From Lineus longissimus (Eukaryota; Nemertea; Pilidiophora; Heteronemertea; Lineidae): a stretch of 64,000 nucleotides of DNA. The first letter of the stretch is position 1; every line of letters starts with the position of its first letter. Positions 12,101 through 27,100 of this stretch are shown here, in pieces. The stretch is taken from positions 2,418,001-2,482,000 of the forward strand of contig NC_088312.1 in the NCBI RefSeq assembly GCF_910592395.1, given 5' to 3'. Below the pieces are notes generated by a model, which did no database searches, was not told where the DNA came from, and saw only the letters and a program-made list of their open reading frames with translations. A program made the position numbers and the translations under genes.

Positions 12101-15100
12101 CCAATACCAACAGTGTGGCATCAATTCCTTCATGATTAAAGAATGTTATGGCTATTGTTATTCTATAAAGGGGAACTAATGGCAGTTAAATGCATTACAT
12201 AGTAGCTGAAATACATATACAAGTAGGCTGGGAAAAGACAGTTAGACATCCCAGGGCATGGGTGGCTTATGGGAAACATTTGATCCTTATGTCAAGAACA
12301 TTGGGCGTGGCATCATGGAACTACTGTTTGTAAGAAAAGAATCTAACCATTTCAAGTCAAGGAGCTAATGAGCTAACAGTTAGGGAATGCCTATAAGGGA
12401 ACTTTGATATTAAGGGCAAGTAACATTGTTATTGGAAAATGGGGCAAGCAACATTATTGGACAATTGGCGAGGAACATTATTGGAAATGCATTGATTCCC
12501 TTAAGGGAGGACTGGCAGTAATATGTTCCACCCGATATTTAAGTTACTGTAGGGTCCCTCATGGTAGGAAAGGATGGTCTGGCGGATGATGCCAGCAGGC
12601 CGAGTCTCAGGCTGCTATGTTGGAGGTCACTTACCACGCGCCAGCCTGTGCCTACTCAGTTCAGTGCTACAATAGGCGCATATATCATTCTCTGTTTCAA
12701 ATATAAGGGGTGGAGCAACTGAAAATCAATTTCAAGTTTGTGCTTACGATGTGTATGTGCATAGTGGAGAAGCGGGTAGCGGTATTTTTGTTTCACTCTC
12801 AGTGGGGGGAAAGGAGAGGGTCATAAGTTGTACAAAAGTGGCACCGGCACAAAAGATGTGATAAGGTGGTAGGTCTGACAGCTTCAAATCAAAAGGCAGG
12901 AAAACGCAGTGTTCATCGCCTATACAGGACCTACTGACTTGCACCTATGGATTTCTGCCACAACGGGGATGAGACTTTGGTAAAAGGTGATAAGAGTCCT
13001 AGCGGTTCTACAGTTCTGGACAGAACGAGAGAGAGAACTTTGTACAAGAGTTACAGCAGGGAAAGTGCATTGGTGGTGGGCCTAGATGCTGACTGTGCAA
13101 TCTTCGCTAGGGTACCTGGTTTGTTTAACGGCGACCTATATCGTTTATCAGGTTTTTTCTGACTTGGAAGTTCTTCTTCGGGGAAAGGTTCTGGGAAATA
13201 TCAAGGAGGAGGTCAAATGAAATGGTCAAAGTGCAAAAAAGATCCAAAACATTGAAATTCATCACCAACATAAAAAATTAAACATTTCAGATAACACAAA
13301 ATCATAATATCAACAATGACAAAATATGAAAGTTTCCAAATTCCTCCCTCAACTCTTCAGCATACATTTTCACACAAAATAATCAAACACCACTGAGACA
13401 GGGTCCTCCTCACTTACGAAGCATAAACCTAGGAGTCCTGCAATACCATTGCCCTTGAAAGAATTTAATCATTATTGAAATTAGAAACCAGCATCCACCC
13501 GGTCATGCTGACTAGTTGATACCTTAGACCACGACTCCAAAGCACACAACGAGACTTGACGAATTTGTTACTTGATTTTTATCAGCCCCTCATTCAGAGT
13601 GACAAAAAGATGGATAGAAAATATGTATATGCACCGCAAACAGAGCTTGTTGTTGCAGAGACCTACAATAATTATGACATGATTTGACAAAAATCCCTTG
13701 TTGGTGGCTCCACTCACCTGCCATAGACGCAGATGACAATGATGTCATCATATTCGCCGTGTAGACCGACATCTGGCTGTTTGAGCGAGACTGTTCATCT
13801 TTCTTAGTGGCGTTTGAATCGCTCTTATCGAATGACTTCTCTTCCTTGGTTAGACGGCGACGCTGGCCGGCCCGGTTTAGTGCAGCAATGAATGATGTCA
13901 TACTGAAGTTGTTCTGGAACTCCTCTGGCCTGGAACGGGTAGTCAAGACAGAAACTCATCAAAAGGCCATGACATGAAGATCTAATTAGTTTCATGAAAA
14001 CCTGTCTTGTAATGAATAATTAGGAGTTGTGGTGATTGGAAATATCAATCTAACTTACAGCTGATCCTTTGCCAACTCATGCACGATCTTCATCCTCGTA
14101 CCCAGGACGTTTGGCGCCTTGAATCCAAGCGCCGAACATTTGAGCTTCAGGATGATAGCGTAGTCCGGCTTGGCAAGGCTAACGGTCCTGAACAGCGACT
14201 TGATCTCACTTGGTAGCTGGAAGTGGCCCGGGGCTGTTGTGGGGTTCACAGTCATGTAGAGGCTGATGTTTGGGTTCACAGCGATCTGGAATTCAAGATC
14301 AATGACGGCATAAGAAGGACTCTTTGAGGCTTAGTTCCAACTTCAGCGACCGTACAGAAGAAGACCGTTTATCTGTTAAATGGAAACCAGCGGCATTCCT
14401 TTAGCGTGTTGAACTAGAAACTTCCTTATCATGTGCCTAGTGCCCTAACTGCTATGTCACTGATCTCCCCAGAGGAGCTAGTCAACTAAAGGAAAGAACG
14501 CTTTTACATACCTCCTGGCCATCTCCAATGAAGCAATAGTCCAGACTCGCCCTGACGGCACTAAATATGGCCTGGGCGTGGTCCATCAGGACCGAGATAG
14601 ACTCCTGGTGACCATTTTGTACTTCATCGAACAAGCCCCAACATCCATCCTGCAAAACAAGATCCTCTTATCATTTTGAGTTTTGTAAATTTGATGGTAG
14701 CAAACTGAGGACAGAATTTTGATAGCAACTTGACCAGTCTTCACAGCACTATGGGCTAAAGCGACATTCTCAGATTTTGCAGGCGCAATTGGCAAAAAGT
14801 ATGAGAGTAGCCTTTCAAATGACTGACCATTCACTTAAAATTCAACATGCTCCTGAATGGTGTGTTACAGAAAGGAATACTTACGATTGATAAACCAGTG
14901 AGGACTTTCCCCATTGCAACCGGATCAGACTTGTGTGAGCACTGCCATGTGGTAAGGTGATGGCCAAGCATATGCGCAAAACCCTGCAGGAAAATGAAGA
15001 TGTTTACTACATGTACGAGAGGATATTCGTTTCAGACTTGAGGCTTTAATTTAACCCTTAAAATGGTATTGTGAACAAGTCATTCCAAGCTGCTAACATT

Positions 15101-18100
15101 TGAAGCCAGTCACTTCTAGCTCCTGCAAACCTCAGACAATAAAGCAAGTTGTTCCCTTGGAATGGATACACTTTCTCCAGGGATACCAGTTTCCTCAAAC
15201 ACAACACTACAGAAAGTGTAATAGATAAGATTTTGATTAAGTAGCAACCTACCTTGACAGTCTCAGTCTTTCCAGTCCCTGTCCCGCCAATAACCTTGAC
15301 GCCATTGTGTTGCTTGAGGGCTGCGGCCATCGAGATGAAGCACCTCTCAGTCAGCGTGGTCAGTGCAATGATCGGCTGGGCACCGTAGAATTCACATCCG
15401 TACTTGTAGTTATTGTCCACTATCTGTAGCACTGGTTGAAGTTCACCTGTCCCCTCTGTAAAATAAACGTGGCATTGGTCGTAAGGCATTGTATATACTT
15501 TGACAACTTGGCATCTCAACAGACACAGGTGTACTCATTCATTCGTCATGCCTCTAGACATCAACATGGACCCGTTAGATGTTGTGTCACAGAGTCAAGG
15601 TTAGCATTCCACAGAGAAATGACCTGGGCAACACTACCAACTGTTACTACATGTATGCATCTACCGGAGCTAAAGAGGCTGCATCAAATCTAGAAAGTAG
15701 TTCTCGACTATCCAAAATACTGACCTAGATCTTGTAAATAACACCTAAAGTTTCTCCTGAAGTCAAAGTCTGTTGCCTCACGGATCTTGCGGCTTGCCAT
15801 CATGTCAAGGGAGTCCCTCAGGTACAGGGAATACTGAAACAAATACAGAACGTAAGTGTTCGACTCAAGGAGTGCTGTTATTATGTTTGTAAATTGGCTG
15901 AAACGGTATATTCATAGGATTTGTATAACTGTCGACATAACTGCATAGGATTAAGGATGGGAAATAATCAGCCATGGCACTCACCGTTATCAGATGCTCC
16001 AGTCTAATCTTATGTACAGGCAGCATGGACTCATCAGTCCCCTTGAAATAACCTTTAATCAGACCTTGAGGCAATTTCGTCATAGCAGCTGCAAATTTCT
16101 TGGACAGATTTTGCAGGGCTTTACGATCGTATTTGATATCTGAGCAGGCGATCTCGCACTCCCTTGTCCAGTAATACAGGAGACCAAACCGGCAGATCTG
16201 CGTTGGGTACTGAAATAAAACCACCACAGATCAATTGGAAGGATAAGTAGATTCACCGCTTTTGATGAATGTAGTCACAATGAGTATTCAAACGACCCAG
16301 AAATGTCTGAGAGAACTTCAAGTTGCATATCAGGGTGACAATGGGCCCATAATGTTTGACTGGCCCCTTCTGCTAAAATAACACACTCCATGGAGGCTTT
16401 TAAAGACCAGTTCATGGCATAACTATCATGTTTTCACATGCTCTATCCTACCTTCAGCACAATTTCATCGACAGCCACACCATTGTTGACGTCGTGCATA
16501 ACCTGTCCGACCATTTCACACAGGGTGTCCGAGATTGTGTTCTTCAACTGCTGCAGCCACACTTCAACGCCATCTTTCAGAGGAACCTGAAAACACCAAT
16601 GTTTGTATCATCAATACTATTCATGAAAGAGCTCTGCCTGTAAGTAGGGACCCTGACTTCAGTGGCAGTCTTGGACCAAGTTGTCAATCTCGACAGCTAT
16701 TGGGCCTTCATTCCCCTCCTCTGAGGACAGAAGCACAATGTGATCCCTGCCCCGGCCAAATTGCTCAACTGATGACATAATACCCACCTTTTCTTTGAGA
16801 CAGAGTGACTCGCCATCCACACTCTTGACAGCCACTGCCTGCCAGGTGATCTGGGCCTCGTCCACCTCCTCTGATGGCAGCAGGGATATGTGCTGCTGAA
16901 GGTGTAGGGGAATGTTCTGGAAAGAAAATAGATATGTTGACAGAAATAACCCAAGTGTCATCACTGAGGAAAACTTGAGATGCAGAACCTTAACAGAAAG
17001 TCTTGTTTTAGAAAACTTCTTATACTAAAAGTTCTCACAGACTTTCTGAAAAATGTTTTTTCACCAATAGCTTCAAGCACATTGGAGCTGTGGTATCATG
17101 AGATGGATGATATGTTTTGTCAATTTGCTCAGTCCTATGACCGTCCCCAGATATCCTCTTTAGAGAGGTTGTAGCAGTTCACATATTGTACACAAATTTA
17201 GAGTATGATATAATCTTGGCAAGTGGACTTTGGGAACTTAAAATCTCCGTAAGTTTATGCCACAATACACAAAGCATTCGTTCTGGTCGACATTTACATG
17301 TATAATGTGTTTACCTTGCAATACCTAACAAAAGTTGAGCCAAAATTGTTAATTTGTGCAACATTAGATATATATTTTTCAAAAGATGACAATATTTTTA
17401 CAGTCTCATGCAGAACAGGTGTGCGAAGATATCATGCATAAGAAGTGGAAAAATCCCAAATTTTAGCATTTTTTACCAATTTGATAAAAATTGAACAAAC
17501 ATTTAGTTCTTAAAAAAACTAATTTTTAAACTGAAAAATTCCTTCCATTTTTTCCAAAAAAAAATTTTCAAAAAAGATTCCAAATATCTCAGAATATTTG
17601 AAAAGACAAAGATTCTGAAAAATTTATAAATTTTCCGATTTTTAACTTTTTGGGATTTTTCCCGTTCGGATTTTTCCCTACTGGTACCTCTTCAATAGAT
17701 ATCACATGCAGTAGTGTAAAGTGTCTAGAGGTTCATGCAACCATTCCATTTTAAGGAGATGCAAGATAGTGAACTGATGGTATTGGTGGTATTGTCTCAC
17801 CAAACTCAGTGAGGGTGGAGCCAAATTCAGGCCCACCTGCCGGGGCAGCTGTGTGTTCCAGTTTTGGCACAAAGTGACAGCTCCACCCAATTCAGCAGTG
17901 TTCAATGAGACAGCCAATACCGTAGTATCATTTACTATTCTCAAACAATAAAAATACTGCTAAAAAGAGTTGAAAAATGTTGATGTTAAAACTGGTGCAA
18001 GAGGTCTAAAAAGGTTTTGGTCAAATTGCTGAAGTAGCTAAGTTTCCGAATTACTCATTCAATCGACTGCAAAAAAGTTCATTACCGGGTACATGAAATT

Positions 18101-21100
18101 GTGAACTTTTCGCGATGATTATCAAGTCAGTATGAGGCTATTTTCAGCAATTTGATCAAAACCAAAATGTGCTGATTTGTTGATGAAAGTGTCTGATTTG
18201 TTCCATATGACCACTGTTTACCACTTGAGTCCCCATTCCCGAGTGTGATGTTATGGTTGGTCAGTTGGGAGTCGGCATGGCCAATACTTACTGAACCTGA
18301 GCCAGTCAAGTGGCGCTGCAATCCTCTTTTACGTTTGCCTTTTGCCTGCAGGCCACAATCACAAATGTTATAAGTCAACGTTTTAAGGATGTTTTCTTCA
18401 AGGGGGTGGTCTTTGAAAGGGACACAAATTTGACCAAAACTCCACATTTATACGATGCGAACAACAAAAATGATGTGATTTTGCATGCATGTATACCGTG
18501 GTGAGACACAGTACTTCACTGGGCGATGAATACCACCCTTGTTCGTGTGAATATCTGCTTGAAATCTTGACAAAGATGACATACCATAAAACAAATATAA
18601 CACAAGCTGAGAAGCAAAATACAATCACAATACTCACCAGGAGTCTGATGTAAAATAGAGGGCAAGCAGTGTTATTAGAGTAGGAGAAAACAGGTCAAGA
18701 TCATTTCACCGTGGGGGAGAGTTCATCACATTATGCATCACAATATCATATCAATCCTGTGAGAAAAACCCATGCTCATCCCAAATTTTCCAGAAAAGAA
18801 CAACTGACCGCAGAAATGAGGTGAAATGAACTTGAGGTTTGAAAGAAAAGAGGTTTGAACGGAACATGACATTCTTTACACAGGATTTTTGATGAGGTCA
18901 GAAACAAATGCATGTTTACAATAGTCTGGCAATGTTCGAGTAAGCTTGGAAAAAATGGACAGCAGGTTTAGAGTGCAACACAAACTGTGAACAAATCTAA
19001 CAGTTACTTACAGGTCTCGGGGTGGTACTAGTGCCTGGCTCTTTCTACAGAACAAAAGGGAGGTGCATGCAGCTGATGAAGATGACACAAGAATCGGGAA
19101 AGGAAGGGGAAATGGGAAAGCAGAACAATTGCCTGCAACAAAAAGTGTTAGTCTGCGAGGGTCAACTCAGGTGCCTACGATCAAAATCGGTTATTGCTGC
19201 TGATGCAATGAATATCAATTCGACCTATTTTGCAGGAAAAAGGACTTTTGGGAGGATGATAAAGAGGTTGATTGGAGGGTAGACAAGGAGGGATTAAGAG
19301 ACAACTACTATGATCTTCAACATACTGTTACTGAACAAGCCATGTAGACAAGGAGGGATTAAGAGACAACTACTATGATCTTCAACATACTGTTACTGAA
19401 CAAGCCATGTAGACAAGGAGGGATTAAGAGACAACTACTATGATCTTCAACATACTGTTACTAAATAAGCCATGTAATTTTGAGGGAGGTGAAGATGATT
19501 TAGACAACATTTACCAAGGTCAACTACCAAGCAGAAATCGCTGATCAAAATTGATGTATTTGGTACTGATAACTACAAGTAGCTTTCCAGTAGTTTAAAG
19601 ATAGGGTTTCAAAGAAGCTGACACGACATATGCACAGCACATCGAATGCACAGTCGATGACACATCTTTCAAACTCAAAAATAATGCAAGTTCGTGGAGC
19701 TAATTGGTACTTTTCCAATACTAACAAATAGCACTCTAGTCTAAGGGAAGGGAATCAACAAAGCTTACACTACATGATCACAGCAAATTAATCCACACTA
19801 CATGTCGTGTCGCACGTCGTTAAAAAACATGACACAAACACAATGTCCTATCCTACTTACATGTATCTGTGTTAACCTCTTGTCCACCTTAGCAGGGGGA
19901 ACACCCATACCATGGCCTGCAGCAGGTGATGAGGTGCTCCCTGCCCGAGATTCTGTGTTACTCCTGTCTCCTGTCCGTCTGCCTGTTGGAGCTGCAACAG
20001 ATGTCCCATCGTCTAGGACTTCCAGTTGCACATCACTTACAGCAGTGAAGATTGACCTAAAACAGCACGATTCAAATTATTATTAATGTGACGACATGAC
20101 TTACGTTATGCCAGGATGTCAGGTGCCTCCAAGAGCTGATGAATAACTTGCCTTATGAAGCCTGCTAAATGCCAATCAAGCTAATAGCTTAGCATCCATT
20201 GTGCTTAGACAATAAACAATGAATGAATGAAAGACCAAACGAGGCCAAGTTTGGACCAGCATTGATTATCATGATTCACACATGTCCCATGCCACTTACT
20301 TCAGGTAAGGCCTGATAGAGTCCAGGTCATTGGGCTTGCTCAACATAGCGAGTAAGATCGGATCCGAGACGAAGTAGAATCGTGGGAAGCTCCTTCGTTT
20401 ACTGTCCAGATACGTCGTCAAGGATTTGAAGCAGAGTTCCAGCTCTTCGTGGATGTGACGCAGGACTACAGCCTTCGGGACTTCCCCGCCGTAGCAGCAC
20501 TGAAGGACGTTACGACTGTCGTATGCTCTCTTCATCATCTTGGTCCAACCTTTGTCAATACGGGCGAATCTTTTGGCTTCTTGTGGAAGTTCCTATACAA
20601 GACAAACAGGAAAATGAGAGAAATTACCAAGGGTTCAAAATTCATCCCTCAGGCAGGGCAAAACGTCTATTACTATCATATTTTAAGGCAAATAATTTGG
20701 TAATGGGAGCACAGAAATTTTTAAGTGACAAGGCAGGAGATTGGTTGGATTGACTCAACTAACAAGGATTTAGAGGACTTTTAGGTGAACCGTCAAGGGT
20801 AAGGTGGGGTAGCCTGTATCCAAGTGTTAACTGGATGTCTGACCTATTTAAAAAACTTCTACAACTCTAATTAATCTTTGCTTTTTAGCTATCTTTCTCC
20901 AATAAGGTTTTATTATTAAACTGCCTGTTGTTAGAGCATTCCTATATAGAACCTTGGTAAGATGAATGCCAGACGAGATTCAAGGATATATCTGAGTTTA
21001 GGTAAGCTACATTTTAGGCTCTGATTTCTAAGCGTTAACGTTGATGCATTCTTTATAATACAAAGCAACCCTGTCCTCTACCAACATGAAATGGTGCTTA

Positions 21101-24100
21101 CTTCTTTAACATCATACTGAAATCACACAAATACGAAATCATAAGAGGTAAATGTCATCCAATGGTACAAGTGTTTGGGGGGGGGGGGTAGTATACATAG
21201 GATATAATCAATTTGTTATGAAGACAAGGAAAATGTTATTTCAGAAAAAAAGAGCTATTCATACAGCATTGAGGATATGATAGCAACTTCCACCAGGATA
21301 GGAAAAACGAGATAAGAATCTCAGGGGTTACTAAAATGAATTATTCCTCTCTGCTTGGATGTTATTTCGGTTAAACATTATATTTTCAAAAGGACAGTGT
21401 TAAAAAAGTTGACAACTTCTGTTAAAGAAAACCAGCCTCGACTTAGACCTGAAAAGGATTAAATTCACTGCCACTCAAAGTAAATCACCCAATGTACACA
21501 TACACTGAAAAGAATCCAGTCTTCTGGCTGAAATGTGAATGAATAACGCAAGGAATCAAATAATGCACAGGAATGCAATCTTGTCTTGTCACAATGAAAC
21601 TAAAATGAAGAGAATCCAACTGAAGAGTCATTCAAACTTGAAGTCACAATCAACATCACTCTTCACTGACTTTTACGAGTTTGGCAAACATGAAGCCCCC
21701 AATTGAGCCCCCTGCCATGCGCAATATTTTTGGCATTAATTTCTCCACAAGAGATTTGAATGTCTTCTTAGCTGGGCGATTTTCCTTTGGCTGAAAAAAG
21801 TTTCATTTCATCCATACATTTCTACAAGATGTTACAAGATGAGGCACTGAACAAAGCTTTTCTGACAATCTCTTTCCTAAGAAATTTCTGACCTAAATGT
21901 AGTTATGTGCTTAAATCCGGCTCATCAGTCAAGTCATTATCATCATCATCATCATCAACATCAATGATGGTACTTTGCCTAAAGCTTCTTTCGTTTGCAG
22001 GATTCCATTTTTGTACAACAAGTCCATCGAACTCACCTTTGAGGCTGCAGAATTACTAAACACTGCCTCCAAGTAATGCCAGAGGTCCTGTACTTCCAGC
22101 CACAACTCCAGCACCTCTCCGACCTCCTTCAGTTTCTCAGCCCACGATGCAGCCTCTTCTCTCATTGGTCCAATATAACGCGACGTCAGCATCCCGGCCA
22201 ATAGGGCCTCAGCATCTTCCAACTGCTCCAGCAGACGTTCCGTTGCAAGTTTCTCTAGGAAGATCGGGCCTCGTCTCTTGTAAGCTTCAAATGAGAGCAC
22301 CTGAAGTGAAGAGATCAACAATGAGGAACCGGCGTTAAGATGAATGCCAGTGGCGGCGCCACAATCGATCGTACCTTCTGACGCCATGACGTCATTTTCT
22401 GGTCTGTTGACGTCGCATGAGGTCAATCACGGGAAACCATTGCGTACATTTTTGCACAGGATTTCAACAACAGAAAACGTGCCCAATAACTGGCATCGCG
22501 CATATTTTCCGCAAAATTATCTTAAGAAACTGATAACTCAATAGATTTAAAACAGGAAGATGCAAACGTCGCCGAAATCGGTCGAAAATAAGCGATTGTT
22601 TTCGGGCTCAGAAATAACATGATAATGCATTGGAAATGGAGAGTTTCGGTATGATCGATTGCAGCGCCACGCGGCGGATAAATCGTGCCGGTTCCTCATT
22701 GGTTGAAAATAGTTAAAAGCACATGTATGGACCATAAAATCAAACTTTGCATCAACTTTAGAGGCTACATAGGAGTAGATCACCCACCTGTTCAGTCCAC
22801 TCCTCCTCTGTGATACGCAGCTTGACCTCCAGCTCCAGCTCCATGCTGGCACAGTGACAGATCTCTTCGATGGCAGCGCGATGCCTTGAATTAGAGAGAA
22901 TTTCGATTCCTATATAGCCGAGGTCATTCATTATATTTGAATCTCTCTACCCACACACACATGTACTTTGGCCGGATCTTGCAAATTTCTCATCCCCAAA
23001 TCAACTCAGAAACACAGAGCTCCTTCAAAACAAAACGGACTTTGACATTTAGCTATGAGACCCAAATAGGACCAAGATGAGCTTACTCAAATAGGTCCAC
23101 AGTCCAGGGCGGCCGCTATTTCTGAAGATGTTCTTCAAACCCAACAGTCATCCTCAAATAGCGACCATCCGCGATTGCAAAGAGAAGGTTCAGTACATCA
23201 AATTGCAGGAGGAGTTCTTCACAAGACTTACTTTAGGAGACCGATATCGAGAAGATGGCAGAGTTTGAAGACGTTCGCCTCAAGTTGGAACTGGCTGCCA
23301 GTCACCTGCATCACTTGTAACCAATGGCGATTACGGATTTCCTGCAAATACAGTTACCATGGTTAGAACCTCTTTAATGTACCAAATACTGTAAAACCAA
23401 TGTGCTTAGTTGACCTGTGCATTAATGCCCACCTCCTTGCTGATTATTATATTTGAATGCCTCATGCAGTTTCATCCAGGCTATCAGTCAATGTGACACA
23501 CAAACATTAGGAATCGTAAGCAAATCTACAAGAATAATAACTGAAATGTTCAGAAAACACATATGAACTACACGTAATTATCAATTTATCCCTGAACTAT
23601 TATGATACCAACAACACACAGGAAGAAGACTTCACTACTGAACAAACCATGAAGGATACATGTTTAAAGTACATGAATACGTCATGGCAACCCTAACATG
23701 CATCTAATAGACCACTCAGAACATGAAATTAAGAGGTCATGCAGTGACGTCATTCAGGCATCCATTTTGGACGTCAAGCCGTGGCCTTGACCTTCCTGAC
23801 ATCGGCAACAAAGTGCACCGCGAGTGGAAAACATCTTGATTGACGTCTGCCACACTTCATAACTGACATTGCTGAGTCAGCGACAAAGTGTGCCTCATGT
23901 GTCAATGGTTTAAGCCTGACGTCCAAAATGATCTCTTTTTTGAGGTGATGTCATCTGCATCTCCTCTATAGGAAAGATAAGCCAAACAAAGATCGGAGGA
24001 AAATACTGCAAAGTTTTGCAGAGCATCGTCAAGGAGACATAGCATTCTAAAGCGGGAAGTTTGATAGTAGCCATAAGTACAGGTGGTTGATGTCCGGTGA

Positions 24101-27100
24101 ATCCGGTGAGCTAACATCACCACCATGATCAAATGACACCCCAGTCATAAAGATGACCTGAGCAGTAAACTGAAGAGAGCCTGTAGTGTGATTATCATCG
24201 ACAGGTTGGGTCAGAAACATGCAGCGCAGAAAAAAAGATAGGGAGTCTGCCTCGTAGAAGCATCTGACAGGTTGGAAATAGTGAACCAGTGAAGCTCAGG
24301 TAAAAAATGCCTAATCTTCTAAACATGCACCTAGCACAACTGCTATTTGTAACAGAAACATAGACTGTGATATTGGATATGTGATTCGAGTCTAAAACAG
24401 AACGCCCCGTTACCATAAAACATTGTGACAACATTCCAAACATGCTCGTAAAACACTTACATCGATATCGTACCGTTCCTCGCGCTGCGTAAGAACACAT
24501 GTCATGTTTATAGATTTCAAACTGGTTTCTTATTAGATTTGATGTCTTGTCACTTTCACAACAATGCATAACCCAGTGATAGTAGATTAGCTGTGGCCAT
24601 TGTTTTGCCGGTAGCCTATACCACAAGCATAACCTATGAATTCCCTGATACCCAAAGATTTAAGAACAGCTAGTGTTGTTAAGAAAAAATTTCAATATAA
24701 ATCAACTGCAAATAAAAGATTTTATTGAAAAGAGAATGAGTATTGTTAAGGATGAAAACAATGAAAGACATTACAGTGCAACCACAATAGATTTTATTGC
24801 ACTGATAGACACTATTCATTTTATCTTAAAGTAAACAATTTTGGCCACTGGAGTGCAAGTTGATGTATGCTCAGTGCACACAGATGTATGCTCATAATGT
24901 ACAGTTATGTCATATTTGGCCAGTTATGAAATTGTCAAATCACCTCAACCAAACTATTTCACAAAACAAGGATTATTCAATATTGATGTGTTCGGTTAAT
25001 TTGCTTGAAAAATGCTGAAAGTGATTAAAATGCACTGTAATCCCTTTGAACGTGTGTTAATGTCGAGGTTTTAGATCCATATTACCTATCATGTGTGCAT
25101 GTGTGTGTGACTTACCACATCCTGAAAATGGACCATGATGTTAAAATATGTGCAGAATGGCAGTCCCACTCATGTAAGGCAATCTAAGTTAATCACAAGT
25201 AACTTTTAACCACTTCGCCACAAGGCATTTTCGGCACATTCTTCACACTACGACAGACTGGTATTGCAATCTCATGACGTCATGATACGAGATGCAATGC
25301 ATAGCATGACGTCATTGCATTGCAGAAGTCTGTACGTGCTTCATGATACACTAGACTGCGTAACTAGTCCATTCCGGCAAAATGGTTATGGTATATTGCA
25401 ATACATACAAGAACTTGGGGTTAACATTCAGGAAATGTCATATTTAAGGGACCTTTTGTTTAGGGGGCTTGGGTAACATCAGCCTTCAGGGGAAACAATG
25501 CAGCAGTCAATGTGAACCCTGTCCTACCCTACTCAGCCAATCAATGCCATGGCGACACATATCAGATATCAGGGATTGACGGGCAGAAAATCAACCCCAG
25601 GGTTTACACTGGCTGCTACATAACTGAAGGGGAAGGGGAAGGGGAACCTGCAGACTTCTTTCAACTAACTGTCATATTCTGTATCATTGTGTCTTCATCG
25701 GTAACGAGGTCATTTAGTTTTGGCTGAAACAAAAATCATTCAAGCAACTTGTGGGGAATGTCAAGCAAGAGTTAGATTTTTTCTTGAAGTCTGACTGGCG
25801 GCTGGAGAACATGATTCGCTTAATCTCAGCTTTCCCATCTTGCAGTTGGCCATCATGTTCACCAACTTCAGATCACACACAATCTATGAAGATATTATCA
25901 AATTGTGATTATCAAAGATAATGTGACCCTTTGGTAAACATCAAATACTTCTACATTTCGATTATTGCAGAAAGATCAAAAACTTATCAATCAAACTGAA
26001 AAATACCTTTGATGCTAGTCTCTGCAGCAGGGGGAACACATCTAGATAATGCTGTATGTTGGCCTTCATACCATTGTATGCCTCCCAGTCCTTCAGCTTA
26101 CTAGGCAAGGCCAGGCACTCGTCCCAGAAGCTTTCGACCTGCAAAAGAAATAGATTTAGTTGGTTGTATGTACTACTATGCATATGATACAACTGGACAA
26201 TGATCTAAAACAGCTATTTCTGAGTTTGAGAAGACACTTGTTGCTGAACTATCTTCTTACGTTGGACGTAACCCAAAAGATCAAATCAAGTCAAAAGATC
26301 CCAGCCAACTTTTGAATTGTTGAGTTTACATTGTACATCATGTGTAACTAGACCTCGATGCAGCTGTGGAGTACCTGTATGCATTAGGAAATGATGCTAG
26401 TTCTAAGGATTACTACGCCATGATCCACGGTGCACATCTATGATGGATTGAGTATTGAGCAGTTGCAGGCAACTGATGAAGGGGACGATGCTGGACAAGC
26501 TGGATGGATGCTGTTTAGCCCCAGTGCAGAGACCGCTGGAGTTGCAAGAGGGGTGTTGACACAGACGGTTTAGGACCGTGATGCCTGGAGGGATGTGGTG
26601 GCACAGTTGACATAGAAATGTCAAGGTGTAGGAGCGAAGGAGTGAGTGCACATCTACAAACAGTCATACTAATTAGTGGTAGTTTCAACAACTGGAGTCA
26701 ATTTTTGCAAATTTGCATGACCCTATCTACCCCACATGCTTCAAACCCTTTAATCCAAATATGACCAGCGCTATCTATTGACAGAGCAAGTCACATCATC
26801 AGTGATCAAAAAATGAAAGTACATGAAAAACATCAGCTGTACTATGACTTTGGCAGAGGATTAGTCAAATTGAAGTATAAACAAGCTTTGTAAAGAGTAA
26901 ATTTTAAAAAAAAGGTTATTTTCAAATTCTTTAACCCTTCATAAAAACACCTGACATGCTAATGTAACAAAAAGATCGTATTTCCAAACACACTATAAAC
27001 TAAAATAGACAGTCAAACACTGTAAGTCCACATCAATTCTAGCTGGGCATGAGCTCATCAGTTAACCATGTCAATTTCATGAAATTTTAGGACCAAATCT

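Larger units (their letters stand above)
23342..26006. other. Large dynein intron with CRE palindromes and a TIR element
   Basis: The intron is 2.7 kb. It contains three perfect TGACGTCA palindromes (23745, 25275, 25307) and a ~170-bp segment bounded by inverted CATTTTGGACGTCA arms (about 23763-23931). A weak cassette exon candidate is listed separately. A 143-codon minus-strand open frame near 24195-24626 has no family resemblance or splice context. Confidence 0.5.

Noticed and set aside
12637-12660. 17-nt microexon next to a good GTAAGT donor in the AAA1-AAA2 intron
   Set aside because: Its inclusion shifts the frame of the next exon, which reads correctly only when joined directly to the exon at 13718-13929.
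24195-24626. 143-codon minus-strand frame in a dynein intron
   Set aside because: Composition is Cys/Met/Arg-erratic, no family resemblance, no flanking splice sites in phase.
26403-26651. 82-codon minus-strand frame near 26.5 kb
   Set aside because: No recognisable domain or splice phase; sits in an intron between well-supported linker exons.
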